Part shown: positions 11,396 through 22,857 of the stretch, piece after piece | Numbering within the stretch: position 1 is the first letter of the stretch | Layout: every line of letters begins with the position of its first letter | Assembly (NCBI RefSeq): GCF_024139115.2 | Contig: NC_085139.1 | Span: 145,130,652 to 145,194,651, forward strand | Length of the DNA stretch: 64,000 bases | Reading direction: 5' to 3' | Source of the DNA: Armigeres subalbatus | Lineage: Eukaryota > Arthropoda > Insecta > Diptera > Culicidae | Notes under the pieces: generated by a model | What the model was told of the DNA's origin: nothing | Seen by the model: only the letters and a program-made list of their open reading frames with translations | The model's database searches: none | Translations under genes and position numbers: made by a program

Positions 11396-11724
11396 CACGC
11401 TAAAAATGAACTACTCAAAATTGAGTCGAATCCGACTCATTTTCATTAAAAACGGGACAACTCAAAATTTGAGTAAAAGATACTACTTCAATAAAATGAT
11501 GATTGCACTTAAACTAGGAGTCTGTTTGTCGTAAAATGCACTTAGATAGATGGATAAACTTGATTCGCATCTGTCGTATTAAAAATTGATGGAAGGCCAA
11601 GCTTAACTTTCGCGAAATCATCATTTTATTGAAGTAGTATCTTTTACTCAAATTTTGAGTTGTCCCGTTTTTAATGAAAATGAGTCGGATTCGACTCAAT
11701 TTTGAGTAGTTCATTTTTAGCGTG
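11396..11724. mobile_element. Foldback MITE, 109-bp arms, TA duplication
   Basis: Left arm 11396-11504 (starts CACGCTAAAAATGAACTAC) is matched inverted at 11616-11724. TA flanks both sides (11394-11395, 11725-11726), the duplication typical of Tc1/mariner-type elements. The arms contain the palindromic block TTGAGTCGAATCCGACTCA. The arms are almost identical, so the insertion is relatively young. Confidence 0.85.
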
Positions 11725-11726
11725 TA

Positions 11727-14190
11727 TTGATGTGGTACACACATAACAACTTTACGAGGCGTACGACTTAGCGAAACCCTCGTAAGTACCATATCGTTGG
11801 TTCGGAATAAAAAATAAAGATGATTATTCAACTAACGGTTCTTTCACAAATTACATACCGCTTAAAACTACCATTTTCGACCCAACGTTACTCTTTTTGA
11901 ATTAAATATCTTGAAAATTTGAAAGGACTATAACGCTTCCATTTGACCACATGACCACTCCCTTCCCCCTATGGCGTTATAAAATTTACGCATGACTCCT
12001 AATAAGATAAGTATTTAGGTAAGTATGTAAAAGACAATACATAAAAAGGGTATTCTTCAAAACAAATCTATTACGAAAATCACGTTATAATAAGAGGCTT
12101 CCGCAGATATCAGTTCGAGTTGAAGTTCTATCATTTGAAAGGTCCTTCTATCGAAGAATTTAAAAAAACACGGTCATGTGCATCCATGACAATAAAAACA
12201 AATGGTGGTAATTTTTGAACTTTTTATTACAAAACATATTATTTGTCTTCTCACACTAGGGCGATTTTCGATTTTCCAACAGTCTGTTCTGAGCCATACC
12301 ATGCGACCATGGACGCAAGGTCCATAACAAAAGCGAGGAGAGCATCCCTCCACACTGAATCAACCGGAGTCGACTATGCCTGGTATGTCTTGTCGATAAG
12401 GGAAAGTAAAAAAAATGATGCTAATGGCCATTCGGAAGCACTCCGTCGGCTCGAATAAAGCGGATGAGTGCAGAGGCAACGACCATGCCACGGTGCTGTT
12501 TCGCACTGCTCCTACTAATGTGACCCAGTGGAGTAGCCGAGCAGATATTCTCTGAGCCGTGAGCTTACAGCTGGGCCAAGCGGTGGGCGAGAATCAACTT
12601 CGCCACGAATTCTGGTTAGTGCAGCGCCAAAGAAGAAAAGGTCTGCTCGGCTTTCGCCTTTCATTTTGTTATCTGTTTATTAAATTTACGGCAAATTAGT
12701 TTTAATGTCACAAGATTATTTCAAATGGCAGAGTTTCGATATAGGTTCTTAGATACCCTCGAGCATATTTAGACAAAGTTCGAATTCAGCAAAATTGTGA
12801 TATGATTGGATGTATTTTGCTTTTTATCCAACAGATTGCCACTAACATTTGCTGCTCTTACAGTTTAAATTGAAGTTCTTCTCTTTGGTTTGACTTTTTT
12901 TCACTTCAAGTAATTTGTACTGAATTTGGTTCAAAAAAAAAATCCCTTTAAGTGTTTGTGATGTACCGAAAAGTAATATTAGTCATACATAATACTGCAG
13001 TATTATGATGTTAATACAGCGCTCGTTTAAGTTACTTTAACTTTACTTTAAAAAATGTAGGCAACATCAGTTTATAGATTCCAATGAATACTTCATTATG
13101 TGTATAACATGGTGTTTGCTTCATGTGCTATCAATAAAGTAGTGTAAAGCGGATGGCTTTCACTCTATGTTCATGTGTCAAACTCATTATGCGCATACAT
13201 TAGAAACGTTCAGGACTCAAAAACACTGTAATGCATTCAGGGTGCATAGCTGAAAAAAGTTTACATATTTTTCGTGTCCTGGTTGCGGTTAATCTCCAGC
13301 CGCATGAACTTATGTGGAATTTATTTTTACACTCGACATGGAGTTTCCTGAAGCGAGAATCTCCTTCCGGTGGCCGTTTCCCACAGAGTGGAAAAATTCC
13401 TTCCTGAGGATGTGGACGAGATATCTTTTGCCCCTATGTGTAATACAGAACAGAGCCCAGCACCATATCTTGCCTGATTCTGGTACGGTATAGAATATAC
13501 GGATTCGTTTTTTCCTTACTACCCAGTGATGCTGTTTTTTTTTCATTCTCAGCAAGATGAATGATACTGTAAAAATGCTGCACCCGATCACAATAAATGG
13601 GCGTGCAGTAGTCCAGACATTCCTAAGGCAGACCCCTTATTTCGGCCGATCGTTATAGCCCATTGAATGTCGAGCAACTTCTTTTTGTTTCCTGCGAACA
13701 TCCTTCCGAGCCCCAATCAGCTTGTTTGTGCTGGGTCGAAGTATACTAAATATAAGAGTGATTTATACAATCGTTCAAGCCACGTCCTTTGCGAGAGCAT
13801 GGGAATTCGTAACGATTAGTAGATAAATGGTGGATGTGAATTAGAGCTCAAAGTGCTGTATTGGAAGCGGATAATGTGTGGAGGCATAAATTTAAATTTG
13901 TTATAATACCACTAATGGAATGGAAAGTGATTTTTACGCTTTCGTTGTTCAATAATCACAGGTGATTTATTCTCGTTATCGTTCGCCGTAATTTATTAAG
14001 GAAACTATTAACTTCAGCTCATTTGCAATAGAAAAAAGAGCATCAATACTGTGGATGCTGCATTGTGCACGGAATATCCGCAAATATGTTGCATTAGATG
14101 ACAGTCTAAACGTAAACAAAATATGAAAATGGGTAAATAAACTTCGTCAGTGTATTACCATAATTATCTCTACGGTGATCAAAGGAAATC
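11727..14190. other. No recognised feature
   Basis: Mostly AT-rich. The 12243-12640 stretch has higher GC and a short plus-strand frame without recognisable motifs. Nothing else can be supported in this 2.4 kb. Confidence 0.4.
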
Positions 14191-14191
14191 G

Positions 14192-14625
14192 GGGAAGGGC
14201 CGTTAGGCCAAATACCACTAGCCCGAAAGTTGTTGGGCTGAATATACCAATTGGTCGAACAGACCATTAGGCCGAAAGTTATTTAGCCGAATAGGCCATT
14301 TGGCCGAATAAGTCATTTGACCGAAAAGGTCATTTGGTCGAATAGGTCATTCGGCCGAAAAGTCATTTGGACAAATAGCCGCCATTCGGCCGAATAAAAC
14401 ATTTGACCGAAAAGGTCATTTGGTCGAATAGGTCATTCGGACGAATAGGTCATTCGGACGAAAAAGTCATTTGACCGAAAAGGTCATTTGGTCGAATAGA
14501 TCATTCGGCCGAAAAGTCATTTGGCCGAAAAGGTCATTTGGACAAATAGCCATTTGACTGATAAGGTCATTTGGTCGAATAGGTCATTTGGTCGAATAGG
14601 TCATTCGGCCGAATAAGTCATTCAC
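14192..14625. repeat. GGCCGAA/AGGTCATTTGG minisatellite arm
   Basis: Period of about 20-22 bp built on GGCCGAATAGGTCATTTGG. It opens with GGGGAAGGGCC and a CCACTAG-type block like the left end of the foldback element at 31666, and is followed by the same GTGAGTAGTGAGAAACGAGA motif found at that element's centre. It is therefore best read as one arm of a related foldback element whose other arm is lost. Confidence 0.75.
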
Positions 14626-14715
14626 AGTGAGTAGTGAGAAACGAGACATTTTTTCTTATATTCTTACTTCGTCATTTCTCATTAATCATTTCATATTTTT
14701 CAGATCTAGGAAGTA

Positions 14716-14953
14716 ATTCGGGACCAATTTGCGATTTGGGCGTAACTTATTTTGTAAACAAACATTGTTTCATATATTCCGAAGAATGCAAATGCTTTTC
14801 TCCAAAACTAATTCTCTTACCTGATAGAGGAAAGCTCATTCTGTCGGATACATATCGTGGTTTTCCCGGGAAATGCTTGTTTTAGCAGGAATTTGCCTTC
14901 CAATGTTTGTTTACAAAATAAGTTACGCCCAAATCGCAAATCAGTCCCGAATT
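14716..14953. mobile_element. Inverted-repeat MITE, 238 bp
   Basis: Arms of about 53 bp starting AATTCGGGACCAATTTGC and ending in GTAAACAAACATTG (14716-14768) are matched inverted at about 14901-14953. Internal sequence has no gene. The duplication at the ends is uncertain. Confidence 0.75.
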
Positions 14954-14959
14954 GTCAAA

Positions 14960-17000
14960 GTAATAATTCGGAAATCCGAGCAAATCCCAATAATGGGCTG
15001 TCCATGAGGAAGACTATATCTCATTCTTTATAATTTTGTAACATAAGTCGATAAGACAATATGGTCAACATTGCACATTGCGGACGATCCCAGAGAATTG
15101 GTTATTTAAGGTATGCGACCACTCGATTCCATTTGCCATGATCTTAGACAACAATACCACTGGGATTCATCCAAAACAACTCGTGCCGTGGTAGCTCATC
15201 CTTTTTTATCAGTACGATGCTTTTGCAACACTAACAAATCTTTATACCTATCGCAATATAAAAATGCTACCCCCATGTGGCACTTTATTTTGCAATAAGC
15301 CGTCTCTAGGACGGTCGTTCCACGTACAGCCAGTTCTAAATCTCGACAATATTTACACGGCTCTTAAGCACTCCCACCTTGCTTTCCTTTTCCTTTTTTT
15401 ATACATCATCCGGAGACACATTCCTATGGGTTACAGCCGACGTTCTGAATAAAGGAGTAAATTGGTTCTGTCACCTGATTTGCTGAATTTGAGACGCCAA
15501 TGGCGATCGTTGGATAAGCAATAAGCAACCAAGAAGGGGTCTAACTTCCAAAATCCACTTGGAACGACGTTTGGTTCCCATTTCGTCTCCTGCACTATCC
15601 TGGATCCTTGCGAATTATGTAGTGCTTTCCCCTTGAATGGGCAAATAAATACACAGCTTTTCCTTTCTCAAATGTCCTTTGACCATTTTCGTCGCCCAAA
15701 ACGGTGCACGAGATTCGAAAGCAGTTCATTTCTTTGGTTCCCAGTTGCTTTCCCCCCCAGTTCGTGGCGGAGCTGGCGTGGAGCGAAGGCTCGAAAGTAA
15801 ATCTAATAATAGAAGGTTCACTGCACACAGCAACCTTACTCGCCCTCCCTAGCCGTCGCACTATACCGACTCTAGGACGCTCAGTCAGTCGGGACCAAGT
15901 TTTTTTTCGCTCGAAGAAGAAAATTGCTGAAGTACCTACCTGTCCTTTTTTCAGCTTCATTAATCGCTATGTCCTCGAGAATCGTTGGCTCCGAGCGTCC
16001 TTTCTGATTTACACTATACGCAATCAGGTGAAGGGTTGGTGTATAGGATTCGCTGGGGATCAGCTCTGAAATACAGAAACAGAAACAGTTGCATGATTGC
16101 TGCTGGGTCGGTTCACTGACTGGGGGGATCTGTGTAATGGAGAAACGAATGATATACTACGGCTTCGCGTGAACAAATAGACCGTCTGACTGAGTTCGCT
16201 CCTCAGCTGGGACTTTGAAGATTTATTGTGATAAACAAATAGAATTTCAAAGGAAAATTATACCTCTACCTGGAATTATTATATTTTAATTGGAAAACAG
16301 GAGTTATAATGAGTTTATTTGATGAACACTGGAGGGAAATTGAAATCACGGAGACAGTGTCCGGCATAAAAAGCTTAGCAATTCGAAAAATATCAAACTC
16401 AAACTTAAGACCCCACCTGTAGCGTTTTTTTAAATGTCATTTTTTTCATTACGGTGACTTTTGATCTTGGACAAGTTCGCCGCCTGTCAAGCAGATTTGA
16501 TAATCACTTCTAAGTTTGGATAATAATTAACTTTTATCATTCACTATCTCAAAACAAAAATAGTTCGGCTGAGGCATGATGGAAGAACATAATTTGTTTC
16601 TTATTTTTAATTCAATGAAATATTTAGATTTCAATTTTAGAAATCTTTGCCACTCAAGATTTGTTATGTGATTGGTTAACTATGAAAGAGATAAAGAAAA
16701 ACGATCACATCCAATCGAGTGCACATGGAGACGCATGGTCGCTTATTATTATCCACCACACAGCGTTCGAAACGACCAATATTGATTGATTTCACTGAAA
16801 ATTCACTGAGCGTAAAAGCTTCACGCGTTCTCTGACGGTCCCAAAAACTTTGTCAACTAAAAGATTACATTCTAATTGAATCAAAAAACCATGAAGAGAT
16901 GATAAAGAATGGTTTTTCTTCATTTATAAGACTAGTACTCATGATTTAAAAAAGCACACGCTAAAGACATGCCATATTTTATGCTACTTATGAAAATATC
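14960..17000. other. No recognised exon or repeat
   Basis: Lies just downstream of the FN3 exon donor and should be intron. 15580-16070 has overlapping open frames of ~121 codons on both strands but no domain, and no splice-bracketed continuation of the FN3 domain was found. Confidence 0.4.
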
Positions 17001-17024
17001 TTATAAATCATTTGTAATACGTAC

Positions 17025-18434
17025 CAGACAAATCGATACGAAATAACGGAACATCGTTAAGGGCACTTGTGATATTCAGACGCAGTCTTCGTGTTCTCGA
17101 GTCATAGGCCTCAAGAAAAAAATGCTGTGGCAATCCCCCGTCATATCCGGCAACACACTCGAGCTCCATCGTAGTCGGTGCGCTACTTTCGACGCTCTCC
17201 ATATAATGGTTGAACGGATGTACACCGGTGCCGGGATTATAACCGACAGCACCTGTGTGCCTCGCACTGCTTCCCGTTTCCAGAGAGTGGTACTGATTGT
17301 ACCGAATATTATTGGATCTCAATTTCGCTGCAATCGGTAGCTCTCCGGTCGTGCTATGATAATTATTCCTTTCGCTAGGGCCGGCATTCGAACTAACGCT
17401 GCTACTGCTGCCGATGCTGCCCGGTTGGATAGTTCTAATGCTTTCCTCGTCGTCCTGATTGCCATTGGTGGTGCTATTGAAAATTTCATCATCATCGTCG
17501 AAATGTGTTTTATTTATTTCATTTTCTAGATTTTCATTAAAACGTTTCTCTCTTTTCACCAGTCTGTGATTAGCATTGGGTGTAGTTCCTGCAGTTTGCA
17601 ACCGGTTTCCAACACCGTTGGTCGAATAAGAGTTAGATTGGAAGCTCTCTTCGACTAGCGTTACGGTGTTAAACAAATTCATGCTACTAGTTCTTTCATT
17701 ATTCGAAATTGTTTTTCTCCTATTCTCTTCGTCGCTGGTGGTCGAGGCCGATGAGGATGATGCCGAGAACGAATCAGATGACGAGAACGATCCAGTTGAT
17801 GGTGAAAAACTAGACGAGCCGGATGCTTCTGCTGATCCTGCCACTTCTTCTGATGCGGATGTTGCTGTGAGTGCTGATGATGATATTTGGGCAGCCACCC
17901 GTGGCTCCCCTCTTTCGTCCCCTTCGTCGTCTTCATCGGCTTCATTGGGGGTCAATCGCACTCTGTGCTGACTGAATGCACTAATTCTTTCACGGCTGCC
18001 ACCAACACCCATCCTATTTAGGGTGGCATTTCTCTGTTTGATCTGTTCACGTCTTCTCAATATTGTGTCCCCACCACCACCTCCACTCGTGCTGCCGTGA
18101 AACGTATTTCTCTGATTAAATTTTGTAATATTCGCTCGCTCGTTTGACACGTTTCGATCTTTAACGAATTGTGTGCTGATATAATTAGATTCTCGATAAT
18201 GCTGACCTATGGTGGGGACTCCGTTTGACGAAAACGCCGACGAAGACATTGAAGCTGAGGCTGCGGCGGCCGTTTCCAGGTCACTACTGCTGCCGGGCGA
18301 ACCGTAGTAAAACGATCCCGACGACGAAGACGAAGATGCTGACGCTGCAGATGAATTAGATGTTGTACCGTGAGGTGGTACCAGCATCGTTGAGTACGGC
18401 CGGAGGGTGCAGTTGCGCAACGGGGCTGGTTTCG
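17025..18434 (-). CDS. Sidestep-family Ig/FN3 protein, FN3 exon with long insert
   Basis: Acceptor CCCCAG lies just before position 18434 and donor GTACGT just after 17025 (minus strand). The 1410-bp exon is open throughout, phase 1 at both ends. It begins KPAPLRNCTLRP, the link from the last Ig domain into FN3. It ends with LECVAGYDGGLPQHF and LRLNITSALNDVPLFRIDL, which by recall is the FN3 signature of sidestep-type receptors (ligands or receptors of Beaten-path proteins in axon guidance). Between these lie about 400 low-complexity residues: Ser, Asp/Glu, Asn and Thr tracts, Gly5, a KRE-rich patch. Such an insert is unusual in an FN3 fold and is expected to be a disordered extracellular loop. 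The rest of FN3 and the membrane part are not in view. A nephrin-like protein is the main alternative. Confidence 0.75.
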
Positions 18435-18656
18435 CTGGGGTTTTCAACATCCGAACGAAGGAAAAAAACGGCACAGGATAGAAGGAAACATAAGTAATTT
18501 TTCGGTGTATTAGGGGAAGGCGATAATTAGGTGGAAATTGGATTGTGAATGCGTGGTAGTAAGCAATTTTCTAGCTCTCTGTTTCGAGATGAGCTTGCAT
18601 TCAGCGTGACATGGTATTATTAGTGCCGGAATGAGAAATGCGATGCTATCACTTAC

Positions 18657-18779
18657 CTGCGGGAACGACCTGAAACAGACACGGTTCAAGTTGCTTGCCA
18701 ATCGAGTTCTTCCCCCAGCAAGCGAGCGTGCCGTAGTCTCGTTCACTCTTGGGGGTATAGAGTAGCTCGTAAATTGTTT
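18657..18779 (-). CDS. Sidestep-family protein, Ig domain C-terminal exon
   Basis: A 123-bp exon found by reading the minus strand: acceptor CTCGTTTCAG before 18779 and donor GTAAGT after 18657, phase 1 at both ends. It encodes ERDYGTLACWGKNSIGKQ, holding the second Ig cysteine in the DxGxLxCW context, and ends EPCLFQVVPA. It joins exactly in frame to the FN3 exon after a 222-bp intron (completing an Ala codon) and to the upstream Ig exon. The agreement of phase and motif on both sides is strong evidence that it is real although it is too short to stand out as an open frame. Confidence 0.8.
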
Positions 18780-20165
18780 CTGAAACGAGATAATAATCAA
18801 CATAAGTGTGGAATGAATTGCAGCTATTGCTGTTTTATGGTCATAAATGGAGCATCGTTTCATTTGCGAGAAATTGAAAACGTAGAAAACCTAGGGCACC
18901 CTTTTATGTGAAAGGGTTTCATCTGAAATTAAATAATTTTCATAACACCACTTGATTTTGACTTTTCCACTCATTGAAACTAAAAGCAAAAGCGTAAGTT
19001 TGATTTACATTTGATAATACATACAAGCTGCAAAAATTTTAACATAGAATGATTTTTTTTCGATCTTCATTTTTCAAGTAGTAGTTACTGGATACCAACT
19101 TCTTCTCATCAGGTTCTTTATGTAGGAGAGTGAGTAATATAAAATAATGCAGAGAAGCACAACTATTTCGGCGTGATCATATAATAATTAATTATTTTTT
19201 TATGATGTGTTTTCTGACCATCAATAGTTCGTTTATATGCGAAGAGATTTAAAAACGGAAGAGTCAAAATTAAAAATTTGAACAAAATTAACAATTCAAG
19301 TTTAAAATTGTCACATTATCATAAGCTGATGCAGTAGTAGCAAGTAATACACTGGAAGGAAGCGATATTGATTAAACCATATGATGATTTTTTGACTTTA
19401 TCACACCAGTATACTGGTATAATAGAATGGTATATCCAGAAACAAACTTGAAGGCTAATGGCCTGGAGTAGAGACTCTTCATCAGAACGAAGGCTCAAAA
19501 CGAATCCTTTGGCAAAGCGAAGCTGATGAACAAGATGTTTAGTAGCACCTTTCACATTTTTTTGTTTCTTACACTACGAACCTAGCTTCGAACCGAATTT
19601 AGCTTTTCCACTTTATGGGTTTAACGTCTTTCGGATTTTCTTAAACTTTCGGATTTCATCTTGCAGATTCAAATAATAGGCTTGAACATTCCGACCACGG
19701 TTAGAATAACTTTTTTCAAACTTATCTTAAACACAAACACCTCTGTATCTGGCTGCATGAACCCGCGAGAACCTCATTGCTTCTCTATTGGCAACAATCG
19801 AGTTTGGAGGTTGGTCATTGTGAACAAAGGCTGGATGATGTAGATAGTCGCCGTTATGTTGAGTAATGAACCCGGCACCTCTGAGAGGAACCAGCCTCGG
19901 GCTGAAAATCTCAATAAAAAAGACATAAAAAAAATGAACTCGGTGATTTCGTTCGAAAACAAAAAAACAGTAGATAAATCATTCGGGTTGATTGGGATAT
20001 TTTGAATGTTAGTTGCATGGAAACAAAAGATTTGCGCCTCCAACCAGCTCAGTACTGCTCTACTGTGGATCACCGAACGATGATGATTCGGTTTGCATTG
20101 GCAGCAGAGTAATCCGTGCGACGTGGCCATTCTTAAGATGTCGACCTTTCCCGAGTGGAGTGGTG
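18780..20165. other. Intron sequence, nothing recognised
   Basis: Start of the 15.7-kb intron. It is AT-rich with short unrelated frames; the CACCAGTATACTGGTATAA palindrome near 19405 is the only local structure noted. Confidence 0.45.
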
Positions 20166-20449
20166 GTTAGTCATTTTTGACTACGACGAGTTGTCAAGTT
20201 TTCGGTTGCAAGACTGTACAAATCCTGGACTGTAGGTGTCGCAAGTATTCCGGTACCATCGTGCCCATATTCGTTGGAGATTGTGCTGATTTTTTTAATG
20301 GTCGGTTTTCGGATGGTTTCAGGAAATGTCTTCCACGGGATTGACAATGGTAGTCGCCGCTTGGATTCGGCGTACACGATAGCTACTAACGTTTTCCAAC
20401 GTCCTGTGGATAAACGGAGATTGAATCAGAAAAATAGGCACCAACAAAC

Positions 20450-22070
20450 TAGTTGTGCTGGGGCTGGACAGAGGTGAATCAAGGTACTCTAACTTCGCGA
20501 AGAAGATCGATAGTTGTGTGGAACTATTTCCACTGATGTAGTTTCGGAGGCAAAGGTTGATCCTATTCATACTCATTTTGCGATTTCTCAGCCATAAAGA
20601 AAGCTTAGAGAGCGAGCAGAATAACCTCCGAGCTCTCCAATGGTCACACTTTCTGGCATCTGGCAAATGCCCCTCCTCGAGTCATTCGTATCCTTCGATA
20701 CGTCGATAAGCCAAATATGCTTCCGATTCTACAGTGGAACGCATGTCAGGTGACTTTTCGAGGAAAAGACCTCAGTATCGCCTCGATACATCTTCCTCCA
20801 AACACCGCGATATCTCGTAGGCATCTCTCGCACATTTGCTTGGTTATGCCCGAGATACGGTTGCTCTTGGGAGATTTCAACTTCCAGGGAACAGGCTGGG
20901 GGGAAGTGTACGTCGACAACCGTTCAACTATGCTGTACGATCTCTGCGGCGTTTCTCCTCCAGCAAGAGATAGACGTCTTGATCTTTCCATTTGTTCAAG
21001 CTCATTATCGTTGGACTGTACTTGGAAGGTGGTACAAGATCCCCATTGTAGTGATGATTACCCGATCGAAGTCTCGATTTCCAATGGACGAAATTAATCT
21101 GTTTCAATCGACCTCTCATATAACGAAGCACATCGATTGGGGGAAAATATGCAGAGGCCACCATTGATGGCATACAGTCGATAGAAGCACTTCCCCCGCG
21201 CGAAGAGTATGATTTTCTATCCCAGTTGATCCTTGGACCGTGGACCGCAGGGAGAAGAATGCGCAACGCGTCGTCCATAAACGAAGATCGCGAAAGCTCG
21301 TCGCAGTGGATACTCGACATCGCAAAAAAAAAAAAATGTCCTGATTCGGTCCCGGTGAAGCAAGAGTTACGAGATGCTTTTGCTGACAGGGATGATATGG
21401 ATCGCCCCTTTCCGATGATTGAATTCTCACTTACCCTCCGGTCATGTAACAATTCCGCTCCAGGGATGGATAGAATCAGGTTAAATTTGCTCTAAAATCT
21501 GTCTTGCGCTACTTTCTTCAGAAATTCAGCTTACTTTCGCTAAAAAAAAGAGCGAATGCGCTCAGTGTTTTTGGACATTAAAAGGACTTTTGATTCAGCT
21601 TGCGCCGATGTCTTATCCGACAAACTTCACTCGTGTGGACTTTCACAAATTAGCTACATGGGTTTCCCCCAGGGCTCATATTTGAGCCCCCTTCTTTACA
21701 ATTGTTACGTCAGAGACATTGATGAATGTCTCATGCCGAATTGCTAGTTAAGACAGCTTGCGAATGACTGCGTTGTATCCGTTTTGAGGCCAACCGCAGT
21801 TGATCTGCAAGGACCTTTGCAAGATACTCTGGGCAATGCACATCTTTTCAGAGTGGGGCTCTCTCTCACTGTGTTTGCGACGAGGATTATCAGAACATCA
21901 ATCATGTCGTGTGGACGTGCGAGCAGCATCGTGCCCCCAGATCTGCGCTAACTGAACATCTCCGGGTCCGAGGAGAACAACCAAAGCCTATTAGGGAAGT
22001 GTGACCAGGCCTTGATCTCGAGTACATGTCCCTGGTCAACCAATTTTAGAAATTAAATTGGTTCCCAAAT
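20450..22070 (+). pseudogene. I-clade LINE remnant
   Basis: Three separated pieces in element order. At 20717-21097 an endonuclease fragment with IHLPPNTAISRRHL and LLLGDFNFQGTGWG. At 21556-21747 an RT fragment with LDIKRTFDSACADVL and PQGSYLSPLLYN. Near 21880-22010 a Cys/His C-terminal motif (CDEDYQNINHVVWTC) and end. Spacing is collapsed and frames are broken. The PQGSYLSPLLYN and C-terminal patterns fit I-clade elements such as mosquito MosquI (recall). It lies antisense within the host-gene intron. Confidence 0.6.
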
Positions 22071-22505
22071 TGAATCAGACTGTATGTATATATACAACTC
22101 CGTACTGCTTTCCGTTTTTTAATTAAATCGCTTCTAGAATTTTTGAGAAGAGTTTTAAAAAATATTTTTCTAATATCATCTTTCGACTTCTTCTTCTTCA
22201 TGCAACCTTTAATCGCCAATCCTCTCTTGTAAATGTTGGGACAAACTCAACTCGCAATAAGCGTTTGTCCCAAACTGCAACAGAATAGGACAATGATCGC
22301 TTGCCACGCATTTTGAGAAGTAGTTGGTTTCCGATGATGTTTTTGGTTAAATTAGTATCAGTTATCATAGATTAGACATAAAGTTAATCATATGTAGACC
22401 TGATTTGCGTTTTACTTCTGGAATATACAAGTTATCGCAGTTTGAAAAGTTCACAACAATTACCTCTCCATGTTTGTTGCAAATAAAATGGAACGCAACA
22501 ATAGT

Positions 22506-22591
22506 GCTGTCCAATGAGAGCTTGAAGTAGCTCGAAATTTCTCCCTGTCCTGCTCATGCCCATTTGTTGACAAAAAAGAACGAGCAGGACG
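22506..22591. mobile_element. Left part of hairpin MITE split by the Juan-like LINE
   Basis: TGCTGTCCAATGAG...AGTAGCTCGAA...TGTCCTGCTC here is matched inverted at 27141-27191. Removing the LINE and one 13-bp duplication joins the two parts into a ~127-bp hairpin with a 26-base loop. The LINE inserted just inside the right arm. Confidence 0.75.
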
Positions 22592-22857
22592 TCACCGCAT
22601 CGTGCTTTCGTGCTGTGCGGTTCTTTCCCTCTTTGCGGAAGGAAGTTTTTAATACTACCCGAAGCTATTTTAATTTCAACGGTGCTTCTTAGCGCTATTT
22701 GTACCCACTGATCCCGTTACGATCTTTGCAAGGACCCGTGCCTTCGTTTTACGTTGGACCCGTTTGCGGAAGTAAAATTCCGACAAGCGGTGGTAATCCT
22801 GCAGGGACACCGTTCTGGGAAAAGACCTCTTAGAAAGTCACGTCTCCACGCTCAGCA

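Noticed and set aside
12243..12458. 71-codon plus frame as a gene
   Set aside because: Higher GC than its surroundings but no motif, no splice or promoter signal.
15595..16069. Overlapping 121-codon frames on both strands
   Set aside because: No domain, no splice-site support and no continuation of FN3; coding on both strands is unlikely.
17666..17971. 101-codon plus frame rich in Asp/Ser
   Set aside because: Antisense shadow of the Ser/Asp-rich insert of the FN3 exon.
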